64,000 nucleotides of DNA, from the NCBI GenBank assembly GCA_030068075.1, contig CM057826.1:72823312-72887311 (forward strand), given 5' to 3'. Positions within the stretch are counted from its first letter, which is position 1; each line of letters starts with the position of its first letter. Below the pieces are notes generated by a model. The model searched no databases, had not been told where the DNA came from, and was given only the letters and a program-made list of their open reading frames with translations. Of this stretch, positions 12,400-24,089 are shown in pieces. Source of the stretch: Paguma larvata. Lineage: Eukaryota > Chordata > Mammalia > Carnivora > Viverridae. The position numbers and the translations under genes are program-made.

Positions 12400-12700
12400 C
12401 TATATTTTTCTGCTCCTTGATGGTAAACCAGCAATAGATTCTTAATTCTGTCCAATGAGCTGTGAGAATAAGTAATGAGCTTTGCTTCTGGGATAAAGCT
12501 TTTACTTAGAGGATTCTTTCTTTTTTGTTGCAATGAACAAGGCAGTCTCATGATCCAGATAAAAATACTAACAAAAGGCAGCATAGCTTCCATTAACCTG
12601 GGTCCCTGTGTGATTGTGCAGGGCAAAGCCACTCAGGACGTGCACTGGAATGGGGAGGATAAATGCAAAATAAACATGTGTTTGCATATTCCTCTGGTAT
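12400..12700 (+). repeat. Possible old LTR-like remnant
   Basis: TCTGTCCAATGAGCTGTGAG and later ATTAACCTGGGTCCCTGTGT, then AAATAAACATGTGTTTGC, follow the order of a common old mammalian LTR-type repeat. The match is weak, and no gene is implied by the overlapping open frames on both strands. Confidence 0.35.
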
Positions 12701-12947
12701 TTGGAAGTTTTTGGAACTTGAATAGATTCTGGTCACTCCTTAGTTGACTAATACAATACTTAACAAGGACTTACTTGCTTGCCAATTTAATTAAATAATT
12801 CTCTCTAAAAATTTCCCTGTTTTCCTTCAAACATAAATTACTTAATGTGATCCTCTTGGAATTCATAACCTGTAGTAATATTTTACTTTCTCTTTTCTGG
12901 TTCTCTTCAAATAGACGACCTTTTCTCAGTTCTTTTAGTTTTTTTTT

Positions 12948-13172
12948 AACATTTTTAAAAATATTTTTTAAGTTTTCTCATTTTTGAGAGAGAGAGAGAG
13001 AGCAGGTGAAGGGAAGAGAAAGAGAGAGAGAGAGAAAGAGAACAAATCCCAAGTAGGCTCCGCACTGCCAGCACAGAGCCTGATGGGGGCTCGAACTCTC
13101 AAACCATGAGCTCATGACCTGAGCCAAAACCAAGAGTCAGATATTTAACTGACTGAGCCTCCCAGATGTCCC
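12948..13172 (-). mobile_element. Felid SINE, antisense
   Basis: Reversed tail, GA-rich block, then GCACTGCCAGCACAGAGCCT, GAGCTCATGACCTGAGCC and a reversed head. The flanking direct repeat TAGTTTTTTTTT occurs at 12936-12947 and 13173-13184. Confidence 0.92.
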
Positions 13173-13352
13173 TAGTTTTTTTTTCTAACATTTTCATACT
13201 TGCAAATGTCAAACAATAAAAATGACACAGCTTTATAAAAAAAATCATACAAGAGTTTCAATAATATGACAGTATTATGATTTCAGATTGACAGTTAATA
13301 ATCCCCCCTTTTTAAACATTTCTGAATATTTATATATCTATCTCTCTGTATG

Positions 13353-13585
13353 TTTTTAATGTTTATTTATTTTTGAGAAAGTAGAGAGAGACAGAGTGAG
13401 AGCAGAGGAGGTGCCAAGAGAGAGGGAGACACAGAATCTGAAGCAGTCTCCAGGCTCTGAGCTTGCAGCACAGGACCCGATGCAGGGCTTGAACTCATGA
13501 ATGGTGAGATCATGACCTGAGCCGAAGTCGGCCACTTAACAAACTGAGTCACCCAGGGGTCCCATCTGAGCCACCCAGGCACCCC
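13353..13585 (-). mobile_element. Felid SINE, antisense, with a duplicated head
   Basis: Full-length and reversed. The 5' head (right end) is present twice in tandem with a 22-bp period: CTGAG starts at 13544 and again at 13566, followed by a partial third CTGAG at 13588. I found no clear flanking duplication. Confidence 0.9.
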
Positions 13586-13589
13586 ATCT

Positions 13590-15228
13590 GAGCGCTTGTA
13601 TTAATGGTATAATAAAAAGGATTGTTCGTATCCATGAGAAAGTGAGATAAAATATTTTATTAGTTTATCCGTAAAGTATTTCCCTTTTAGTAAAAATATT
13701 TCCTTGCAAGTAAGTAATGGGTTAAAACAACACATTATGAAGTCTGATATGAAGAAGTTATTGGAATCTGGGTTATGAAAATTCTTCAGAGCAAGAATAT
13801 ATTACAATAACTTGATAAAAATTGCAAGCCAATTACCTGCAAAAAAACCACACAACATTATGTTTGATAATTTAGAAATACAAATGTCAGGAAACATGCA
13901 ATTGTTTTCAATTTCATCTCTCATAACCGTATAGACTCAATTATAGTTTTCCATTATACAAGACTAATTAGTTTCACAAAAACTGGCATCTTTGCCATGC
14001 AAGGTATCATAATTAGGATTTCATGTTTTAATTTGTAAGTGTGTACCCTTTGATTTACTGCCATATGCTTTATTATTTTAGATACATCTTTTGAACAGCT
14101 ATTTCTGAAATAATCATCTTCCTCTTTCCTTTGAACTACATTTGTGTTTAATCAGAAAACAAAGGTTGTGCTTTTCACAAGAACATTTAAAAATTAAAAA
14201 AAATAAAGAACATCTATCTTCTAAGATCTAGAACAATTAAAAAACTTTCCATCCTGCATGTTTTCGCTCATCTTTGCTGTTTTTTGTCCCAGAAACCTTC
14301 CTACAAAGTTATAATTTTATTTCCATTTTGAAAAAAGATGATTAGATAGTAAGATATATAAAAAAAGAAATGAATGAAATAAAACACACTGCAGAGCAGA
14401 ATGAGTGAGGAGGAAGATAATATGTTGACGAATGTTACATTAGGCAATATCTTACCTCCCAAATTGCCACATTGCTAAATTAGATGTTATTATGTAATAA
14501 AGTGTGTCTAATGGGATGTTAAAGCATACAGATACTTTCTTGAATTCTCACAGTTTAAACCTAGTTTGATAGAGAAGGGGGAGACAAGAAAGCAGCTAGT
14601 AAATATAAGCGGTAACTGGTAAGGCCACAATAAAACTGTAAGAAACAAGTAATCAGTGGAGGGAGAAAAAATTGTGATATGAACTGTGTTAGTTCATGTA
14701 TGCCCTTTTCCTACAGCTGATGATAAAATCAACCCTCTCATAAATCATTTTAATTATGAATTTAGGTGTCAATATAAATATCCTCTTTGTGTCTGATACA
14801 TGAACCCAACTATTTGATGCTCATATAGGCATAGAGACGTGTATAAGAGTCGATATATGCACATGGTAAATGGATATTTGAAGTAAGATAGATTTATCTT
14901 TTCTAACATAGTATAAATCTGAAAATACTCAGTTGTACACTGTAATTAAATCTCTTGGAGTATTCCTTTCTGAATAAATAAAGTAAAAAATACAACTAAT
15001 TAGAACACTTATATGTAAGCATTGGTAGAATAAATGCCACTGGAGCTTAACTTTTTGCTAATTAAACAAAACTTAGTGTTTGAGTTTTCTTGTCATTTGA
15101 ACCTCAGAAACATAAGGTTAGGTGCAAGTATCACATTCTCAGAGAGTGAAAATTAAATATCAAAACCAGTAATCCTAAATGTAAGGAAGTAAAGCTCTGA
15201 GATTAAAAAGATTGATAGCAAACACTTG
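13590..15228. other. AT-rich DNA, no recognised feature
   Basis: No gene, RNA gene or confident repeat was recognised. Confidence 0.5.
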
Positions 15229-15239
15229 GAATATTTATA

Positions 15240-15448
15240 ATTTATTTTTTTATTGTTTATTTATTTTGAGAGAGAGACACAAAGCATGAGTCGGGGAAGG
15301 GCAGAGAGAGAGGGAGACACAGAATCCGAAGCAAGCTCCAGGCTCTGAGCTAGCAGCACAGAGTTGACTCCGGCTTGAATCCACAAACCATGAGGTCATG
15401 ACCTGAGCTGAAGTTGGACCTTTAACCAACTGAGTCACCCAGGTGCCT
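15240..15448 (-). mobile_element. Felid SINE, antisense
   Basis: Reversed SINE with a GA-rich block, GGCTCTGAGCTAGCAGCACA, and a reversed head ending CACCCAGGTGCCT. Flanked by GAATATTTATA (15229-15239) and GAATGTTTATA (15449-15459), one mismatch. Confidence 0.93.
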
Positions 15449-15459
15449 GAATGTTTATA

Positions 15460-18240
15460 GATTCTAATAAGTTGGAAGATATATTTTGGATTTTAAATAG
15501 TACTCTGTTAAATTCACTCTGTGACAGTGGTTTATTTATTTGAATTTTTAAAATTATAATGGAAAATGGCAAGAAAATAGGCTACTGTTGAGATCTTCTA
15601 GTGCGTCGTTTTGTGGAAATTAAATATGATTAACATAGATAAAAATAGATTGAGTTCTTTAACTTTAAAAATGTATAAAATAAAGAGATCCCTGAACGGT
15701 TTTTAAAGTTAAGCATATATTTATTATCGATTGTCTTTTAAACAAGACTATTTGTTAAACCTGAATGCTCCTTTTCATGTAGCTGGCTATATAACACAAT
15801 GTTTACTGTTCCAAAGCTAATACTTTATTTTTTCTATACAATTTGAAAGAAAATACGAATTTGAATTTTTCTTTGCTATACTGGCTACCATTTTCAGAGC
15901 TGCAAAAGAAGGTCTTCAAAAGAGAAGGGGGGAAACTCTGGTCCTGTATTTTGATCTGATGGAGTTCCATTCAGTCTGATCACTCAGCCACATGTGGAAG
16001 GAAATAATAACAGATATCTTATTTGACTGACTTGACCATATGATTCTTTTAGAAAGTTCACTTTAGAGATCCCACAAGTAAAAAAGAAAACAAAAACAGT
16101 GTTTCCATAACAAAATTTTCTTATTCACATATCTGAGTCGACCCAATTCATTTTAGAACTTAAGAGAATTCTTTCAGTTTCCAGTCTTCAGTTATGAAGT
16201 TTTTTTCCACTGTTAACCTTCATTGGAAAGTATCCTTCCCTTGATTATCTTTCAAAAAATGCATAATGAATGTATTTCTAAAGATGGACAATAAATTTAT
16301 TCCTATCAGTTAGAAATGTATTTTTTTCAGTATACTAATTTTAATTTGGTCAGTAGATCATCATTTCTGTTCTTGATAGTCTTGAACAAAGTGTTTTATA
16401 AATTAGACATATTATATAAAATCACCTTGGGAAATTAATCTTTCTTTGTTATTCTCATGTAGCACTTTACGTGAAAAGGACTTTGATTTCCTCTTTCTTG
16501 AGAATTAGTAGGAAATTGATTTTCCCCTAGGATTCTAGCACATTTATAAACATGACTTAGCAGTAGAATTTGTGGCATGCAGTCTTTTGTTTAGGATTTC
16601 TGTGTACATGAAGTTGCCAACGTGTGGCTTTCTTGTGTGTAAAATAAAATGATTGGGAAAGATTACTGTTTTGACATATTAGTTTTAGCACAATATATTT
16701 TTATGAAAAATGAAAGCCTCCCTTTTGTTTCCATGATGTAGAGTCACATCTGCCAACCGTGAGGATAAAAGTCACGTGATTGGTAGCCCAGGGGAATCAG
16801 TGGACTCTCAAGTCCTTCCCAGCTAAGCAATCGATGACAACTTATCATTTAAGTTAATGGAAAATGTCCAAAACTTTTAGCACATTGCTCCTGTTTTCTT
16901 TTTTGGAATGCCCTCTTCAGTGCCATGGAAATTTCTCCAGAACCCATCCTCCAAAACTAAGCTCAATTCCCTTCTCCCTCAGTGAAATTAGTTTCTCCAG
17001 TCCTTGTATTCCTCTAGTCTGTAATTATATTTGCCTCTCAGGAAATATTTGCGTAATTGAGTTTTGGAGAGGAGAAACAAGAAATAGATCAAAACCAAAA
17101 CTTAAAGTCCTTGTTACTAGAAGAGTCAGGTGACCGGAAGAGTACAGAAAGAAGGCTTCCACATACACTAAATTTACTCTCTGCCACAAATATTGATCAC
17201 CAAATCTTTCAGGAACAGATGGTCCTCAAATCCTGTATGTTGGTAATGAGCTCTGCTTGATGTTATATCATTCATTTCATACTTCGTTTTGTTGTTGTTT
17301 TGTTTGTTTATTTATTTATTTTCTGGTAGTGGTAAAAATACATCCGTTGGCATTTTAATTTACTACTTCAAGTTTCACATATTGGCCCCAGTTAGACTCT
17401 ATCTTAGACCTCAGAAAGAGAAACTGCAAAGTTTTCACTGCAGAGAGTTCAGTGGGTCCCATTCTGCATGGAGCCATCAGCTTTGTCAAGAAAATGAATG
17501 ACTCAGAAATCTGAATTGGAATAAAAGTCAGTCTTCACAACATTGTCTTTTAAGTGTTTATTTCTTCTGGCTACCAGATAGCCTTGGACGTTTAAACATG
17601 TTTTTAATTCCTTGAGCTTATTTGTCTAAAATCCATCTCATAAAAGGGTCCTGCCTATAGGAAACCCAGAACTTGCCTCTGGACTCCATGACAGGGTAGA
17701 GAAAAGATATGCAAGGAGAGTCCAGAAATAGACTGAATTCTATTTATAGAATAGAAATAGAATTCTATTTATCTGCATTACAGTAAGGATAGGAAAAAAA
17801 CATTAACAAAGGGCAACAAAAATAATGTGTATATATCATGAAACAAGCATGATACTACAGTTGAATCTGTCTCAAACACTCATTGTATTGTGGGTTAGTA
17901 AGTGTGTATATAAGACTTCCAAGTGTTGAGCAGAGAAATGCCATCCTGATTTATCTTTAGGAAATCTAATGATTCTCATAAGTAAATAATGGAAATATTC
18001 ATTAAAGATAATGAAGGACTTGGCGATTCAGTACAAAAAAAAGTATTTTTTTCTTATTACAGAAAAAGCAATATGTATTGCACTCACAGGTTTACATTAT
18101 TTTACAGATTCATCAAGATTCAAGGAGAAATGATTTTGTTTGGGGAAGAGAATTCAATGTTTGAAAATAAAACCTCTCTAAATTATTCTTCCCTGCATAC
18201 TGAAACAGACAAGAAATGTCTGACTTTCATTCACATCACA
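15460..18240. other. No gene recognised; small palindrome and short repeats
   Basis: Mostly AT-rich single-copy-looking DNA. GAATTCTATTTAT is repeated at 17735 and 17760. The 16-nt perfect palindrome AAATAGAATTCTATTT spans 17754-17769. A short TTTA run lies at about 17305-17322. The open frames at 16864-17133 and 17989-18243 show no recognised domain. Confidence 0.45.
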
Positions 18241-18244
18241 TAAA

Positions 18245-18580
18245 AAATAAAATTACTATAAAACTTAAACCTATAAAAACCTATAACGAAATGTAGAAAC
18301 AAATCTTGTGACATTGGATTATCAAGATTCCTCGAATACAACTCCAAAAGCACAATTCATAAAGAAAAACTTCATAAACTGAACTATAGTAAAATTAAAA
18401 ACTTCTGTTCTTCAAAGGCACTGTAAAAACTAGTAAAGACAAGTGAGAGAAAATAGTTGTGAAACACATATCTAGTCAAGGACATGTTTTCAGAATAGAA
18501 CACTAAACAAAATCTCTCCAGAAGCTCACCAATGCAATAATAAACAGAACACCAAATCAAAATTGGGCAAAAGATTTGAA
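18245..18580 (+). mobile_element. Old L1 ORF2 fragment, sense
   Basis: Plus-strand L1 ORF2 C-terminal text: CTTCTGTTCTTCAAAGGCAC, then AAATCAAAATTGGGCAAAAG and ATTTGAAC, after which it stops. The frame is broken many times. It meets an antisense L1 fragment at about 18,585. Confidence 0.75.
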
Positions 18581-18589
18581 CGCACGATA

Positions 18590-18985
18590 ACAAAGAAGTT
18601 TTAATTTGCATTTCCCTAATGCCTACTGATGTAGAACACCTTTTCATGTGCTTATTATTCATCTGTATATCCTCTTTGGCGAAACATCTGTTCACAGCTT
18701 TTGCTCATTTTCTAATTTAATTGATTGTTTTTTAAATGTGAGTTTTGCGAGTTCTTTATATACCCCAGATGCTAGTTCTTTGTAGGATATGTGGTTTATA
18801 AACCTTTTCTACCAGTTTGTAGCTTGTCTTTTCATCTTCTTCAGAGAGTTCTTCAACAAGCTAAAGTTTTACCTTTTGTAAGTCCATTGTGTCATTTTTC
18901 CCCCATTAGTGGACTGTGTTTTTTTTTTTTTTTTTTTTTTTTTGCCTAGTTCTAGATCCTGAAGATTTTCCTTTGTCAGAGACAA
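18590..18985 (-). mobile_element. Old L1 ORF2 fragment, antisense
   Basis: Reversed ORF2 text: TTTAATTTGCATTTCCCTAA, GGCGAAACATCTGTTCACAG, GAGTTCTTTATATACCCCAG and the reversed CACAATGGACTTAC block at 18871-18890. It contains a 23-nt T run at about 18920. It covers largely the same ORF2 segment as the sense piece to its left. Confidence 0.8.
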
Positions 18986-20910
18986 ATATTGATATTTGGG
19001 CTGGAGTAGGGTGGGCATTGACAAAAAGGTTATTTGTTGTTTTTTGGCTTGAGGGAACCGGATTTTCCTGGGAAGTTTTTTTCTGTACCTGCTAGCAGGT
19101 TGGATGTCATGCAAATGCTCTGTGTGGTGCATATGGGAGGCAATAAGAAAAGCAAAGGAATTCAATGGCACCAAGTCTTTCCTTAAGTCCTGTAATCCTT
19201 AGGCAGCCCACCTCCTTCTTCCCAACTTTGAGGGACTTTCTATGATATTCTTTGAGTCCTACCATGACCTTAGATGACATTTTCCTGGAGCAGTCTTTCA
19301 TCATTCTATTGGTAAGTCTGCATCTATAACTTTCCCTTTAATCTCAATAGACTTATTAATAGTGGTACAATTTGTATTCTCTTTAAGGCATCATGTGTCA
19401 CAGATCTGTGAGTATGTAATTTATGGGTTTAAGTATTTCAAGGGTGGATTGATGACAGATATACGATAATATAGCTTGGGCTGTCAAATTGTATTTTTCA
19501 CATAACATCGCAAGAGAAATGGGTATTTGAATTTCTAAAATCTCTCCTGGTTGAAAGAAATCATGATTACCTCCACTCACTCCTTAATTAATATATCTCA
19601 GCCAAATTTATTTCAAACTCTCCTTTTAGTCTCCTTATTAGTTTTATTGTTATTCTGAACTCCCTTCGGTTTCAATATATGGACAGTGTCAATATATGGA
19701 CACACTCAAATAATAATCTAATATACCTTGCCTGCACTTGGCGGGATAGGACAACTTTTACAATGCTCTATAGAGAAGACATGCCAGGTGCCTAGCTCAC
19801 AATTAAAGGATCTCAGAGAGCACCCAAACGTGCCTTACTAGGACTGCACTAAACACAATAAAGTGCCATTTAATGATTATATACAGTGGTGCAATTAATA
19901 TAGCAACGACTAAGCACACTTGAGTATTTTTTGAATGTTAAAAAAGGTAGTGATATATCATTTTAAAACAAGTATCAGAGGATAGGACTTTTGGTCATGA
20001 CCAAGTGATGAATACTAATTCAGTAAATACTCCTTGTATTTATTCCCAGTAAATACTTGCGTATACCAAGTGGACAGCAACCATTATTTCGGTCCACTGT
20101 CATTTGGCCAAAGGCATAGAAAAACCTAAGTATTTATCTTTAAAGATAGGCTGAACATCATACAAAGTATAATAGGGAGCCAGTGACAAAGCAGAACTGT
20201 GGTTTACAGAGTATGGCAAAACAGGGCAAATTTGTGGCTTAAAGGCAATATCTGAATAACTATATATGTATTGAGCTACCCAAGAATAACAGCAACTGAC
20301 AAACACAATCCAGTTATGGCAACATTGATGGCAAAGATTTTTCTTTCTCTCAAATTACGAGGAACCCAGTTATCTGTGTGTTCATGTGTGTTAGTCACAG
20401 AGTTAGACACATGATAGAAATGAATGTATAAGAAACAAAAAAAGGCTCAGAAGAAAGAAGGGTCAGTTTTTTCCCTAAGCTTCAAGAACAGAAAGAAAGA
20501 CTTCCTGGATGTGCTACTGGCAAAAATACCCAAGTGAAGAAAATGAATGCCTATGGCAAGAAGTGTGGGCTATTTCAAGTAAAGGGTCACAAGGACATGA
20601 GGGAGAGGTATACAAGTATTTGGCATACCCTTCTGTGTAGCATGAGAGGAGGGGAGATGCAGTGAATTTCAGAGGTCGTCTGGCACTAGGTCAAGAAGGC
20701 CTTTTATACCTTGTCACAGAGTTGGAGTTTTCCTACAAGGATAGAGAGCCATTACTGAAAGGTTGCTTACTGGTGAGTATTGTATCAGATGTGTGCATTA
20801 GAATGCCAGTCTGAGCCCTGACTGACTGGGTTAGAATTAGGCTGACCCCTTGAGGAGATTGTTAGCATCAACCAATTGGTGTAGGAGGAAGTGGATTCTT
20901 AGCAACTCTT
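18986..20910. other. No gene recognised
   Basis: AT-rich DNA. A 17-bp unit (TCAATATATGGACAGTG) is tandemly repeated about twice at 19672-19703. No repeat family was recognised with confidence. Confidence 0.45.
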
Positions 20911-20928
20911 AAAAGCTGTTTGGTCTTG

Positions 20929-21147
20929 GGGCACCTGGGTGGCTCAGTTGGTTGAGCGTCAGACTCTTGGTTTTGGCTCAGGTCATGATCTCACAGTTCA
21001 TGAGTTTAATCCCCACATTGGGCTCTGTGCTGACAGTGCCGAGCCTGCTTGGGATTTTCTCTCTCCTCTCTTTCTGTCCTTACCCCACTCATGCATTCTT
21101 TGCCTTTTTCTCTCTGAAAAATAAACTGTAAAAAAAAATTTTTAAAA
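20929..21147 (+). mobile_element. Felid SINE, sense
   Basis: Full-length, with head, promoter part, CT-rich block and A-rich tail. Flanked by AAAAGCTGTTTGGTCTTG (20911-20928) and AAAAGCTTTTTGGTCTTG (21148-21165), 17 of 18 matching. Confidence 0.96.
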
Positions 21148-21165
21148 AAAAGCTTTTTGGTCTTG

Positions 21166-22568
21166 AGCCCCATTACACTATTAAAAATAATTTTGGATCC
21201 AAAGAACTTTTGCTTTTTTCCCTTAAAATTTGCCATAGTAGAAATTAATACAGATTTTTAAATATTAATTTTAATTAAATTATTGTTTATAAAACCATTT
21301 ACAGAAATCTTATATTTTATGAAAACATAAAAAATTATGAAATAAATTTTCCAAATTAAAAACCAAAGCAAAAGAGTGGCATTATTTGATAATTTTGTGA
21401 TTCTCTTTAGTGTCTGACTTAAGACAGCTGAATCCTCATACCTGTTTCTGTATTGAGAACAGTCTTGTTTTAGTTGATGGATCTGAAAAAAATCTGGTCT
21501 TACTTAGACATTAGCTGGAAAAGGAAGGAATGCTTTAATAACTCTTTAACATAACTTTGGATATTCGTCTTTACTAATCTACTAAAACTTAGGGGTGGTT
21601 TATTAAACTTTAGCTCCAATGTGAAATCAAAAACTATATCAATAAATTTACGCATGTTGTTACATGAAAATCCATTGGTCATCTTGTGCTCTGAATGGAT
21701 CTTCTCCGCATGAATTATAACACAGAAATTTTTTTGGAAAATACTGGTTCACATGACATTATTCTCAACTTTCAAATATTAATTAATACATTTTGCTATG
21801 TGATACTTTAGGAAATTATACATATTATCTCTGATCTCATCAGAATAGCCTTTAAGTATCTAGAAGTCGAACTAATAGTAGTAAATAATAGCACTGGGTG
21901 TTGTATAGAAACCAATTTGACAATAAACTATTAAAAAAATAGTTTTCCAAAATTCTAATTTACCACTTGAAAGAAAGCTCGAATGTTATCAATGGCAGTA
22001 TATATTCTCAGTTGGTTTACTTGAAGACACATGCTCACATTGTATATTTTTGAGAAAATGATTGACAAATACCCAAGCCTGAATTACTATAGTTTTCTGT
22101 CATTCTGTCAAATAAACATTGTGTTCTATGAAATGTGACCTCCAAACTCACACAGCGGTTTTCTTCTAGATTACCAGTGTACTGCAGATTACAACAGAAA
22201 TATTTCATGTGTACTTCCCATTTCTCTCATGCACACTGTTGAAAAAAGATGTACTCATTGTTAAGATTTAATTAAATCTTAATGTTTAATCAAGGACATT
22301 CTTAAGTAAAACTGGCTTTTTCTTTTTTCTGTGAATGCAGGAAAGTGAAAAAAAAATGACCTTCTTTGGTCCTACCAACTTCATTGCTCATAAGCAGCCA
22401 GCATTTTCCCTACCACTGCTTTTGCAACATTAATTACAAATACCAGTATGGTAGGAAAGCAAATAACATCATTGAATTAACAAGGAAATTATTTTGGACT
22501 TCATAATCCCTGGAAATGTATCAGGGATTCCTAGCAGACCATAGACCGTACTTTGAAAACCATTGACT
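21166..22568 (+). repeat. Ancient interspersed repeat, probably hAT-type, family unresolved
   Basis: Blocks such as GATCCAAAGAACTTTTGC, GGAAAAGGAAGGAATGCTTT, ATCCATTGGTCATC and AAAATACTGGTTCACATGAC feel repetitive across mammals. The right end CCGTACTTTGAAAACCATTG looks like a hAT-Charlie terminus (reverse CAATGGTTTTCAAA). The boundaries and the unity of this stretch are inferred; part of it may be unique DNA. Confidence 0.35.
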
Positions 22569-23317
22569 TAACCAAAAAGCAGAAAAGAATCAGGGAAGAA
22601 TGGATGTAAGAGATTTGGAAATATAAAGTTATAAGAATTGTCTTTTTAAAAAAATCTCTCCCAAGATGCCTCATAGGTGTATTAGAATAACATAGGGTAG
22701 CCTTTTATTGTATGTGGTTTTGTCTTCTTTTCTTCTTTTCAAATGACTTCTGTCATTTGCCTAACCGATCTACCTAAAGGTTTGTGAAATCATCCCTATC
22801 TTTTTCTAGACTCACTCAGAATCTCCTGCAATATTGACCATGTCATAATGAAGCACACAATCAATAAGACTCAGTTAGTTCTTAGTTCTTGAAACAGACT
22901 GGAAAAAAAAAGAATGGTAGATTTGCACTCTTATGTAAACTAACATTATATTAAGCACAACTTATATTATTTTTAAATTAGTTTGAAATTGAGACATATT
23001 CAAGTATTAAAATTAAAGCTATTGGCATACTAATTACTTTCCCATTTAATTATAATAGCACAGAACAAATGGTAGGGTTTGGACAGCAAACAAAACCTGG
23101 AAGGATAATATCTGGTGGTTAGTTATTAGTTTAAACTTGTGTCTCTCTGTTTGTGACCTATTAGGGTTGTAACTTTTGCATATTACTGTATTTTGAGCCA
23201 CGTTTGAAGATGGTAAGAACATAACAAGAGACACAATTACTGATAGACGTGGGTCTTTATGTTACCACAAATTATTTTTAAAAAAGCCATTTATCTCTAT
23301 TTTCAGTACAGTTTTGT
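22569..23317. other. No recognised feature
   Basis: AT-rich sequence with no gene or confident repeat. The minus-strand open frame at 23046-23234 has no recognised domain. Confidence 0.5.
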
Positions 23318-23432
23318 TCTAATCTCAAGTCCGTGACCTTGGATACACATCATTTAGTGGCTATGTACTTTAACTGACTCCTCTATAAAAAAGAGGTAAA
23401 ACTAGATGATTTGTCAACTCCAGTCTTTTTTA
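23318..23432 (+). mobile_element. MIR fragment
   Basis: GTGACCTTGGATACACATCA, TTTAACTGACTCCTCTATAA and AAGAGGTAAAACTAGATGAT follow the MIR core order ('gtgaccttgg...tcctc...taaaa'). Confidence 0.6.
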
Positions 23433-23861
23433 TTTTTAAATAAGCTACAATCATCAGCCCATGACCATGGCGACCAAATGACTATTATACATTAACAATC
23501 TGTCATTTATTACAAAGTGGATGAGTGAATCAGTTTGTCATTGCACTGCTGTGGTGATCTTTTAATCTCTCCGGGCAGATTTTTAATATGTGCAATTCAT
23601 TCATACTGAAAATTATTACTTGTATCTAGTTTTATCTTTTCTTAGCCAATATAAATATACAGACCACATTTCTTTATCCATTTTAGAAAATGGTGGCTTA
23701 ATTCTACACTTTTACCCTTTCACTATTGATTTAGCTGTGTAAATCCAAAACTGATTTCGTAAAGGAATAAAGCTTATTGAGTCGACATATGATGTTTTGG
23801 AACCCCAGAATATTCTCCAAACTTAATTCTTTGATTTCTAATTATACAGTGTTGACTAACA
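23433..23861. other. No recognised feature
   Basis: Single-copy-looking AT-rich sequence. Confidence 0.45.
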
Positions 23862-23871
23862 TTTAGAGTTG

Positions 23872-24079
23872 AACCTAGGTGGTTCAGTCGGTAAGTGTCC
23901 AACTTTGGATCAGGTCGTGATCTCACAGTTCATGGATTCAAGACCCACATCAGGCTCTGTGCTGACAGCTCAGAGCCTGGAGCCTGCTTTGGATTCTCTT
24001 TTTCTGTCCCTCAGCTGCCTGCACTATGTCTGTCTCTGTCAAAAAATAAATAAATCTTAAAAAAAATTAAAAGATAAAG
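23872..24079 (+). mobile_element. Felid SINE, sense, slightly 5'-shortened
   Basis: The head starts late (ACCTAGGTGGTTCAGTCGG). The body has TGACAGCTCAGAGCCTGGAG, and the tail is A-rich. Flanking direct repeat TTTAGAGTTG at 23862-23871 and 24080-24089. Confidence 0.93.
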
Positions 24080-24089
24080 TTTAGAGTTG

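Noticed and set aside
12475..12747. Plus-strand open frame of 90 codons overlapping a 94-codon minus frame
   Set aside because: Both lie in a decayed LTR-like repeat and have no recognisable domain.
18245..18985. Twin-primed (5'-inverted) single L1 insertion
   Set aside because: In twin priming the inverted part is upstream of the sense part and they cover adjacent segments; here the two pieces overlap in ORF2 and meet at their 3' sides, so two separate copies are more likely.
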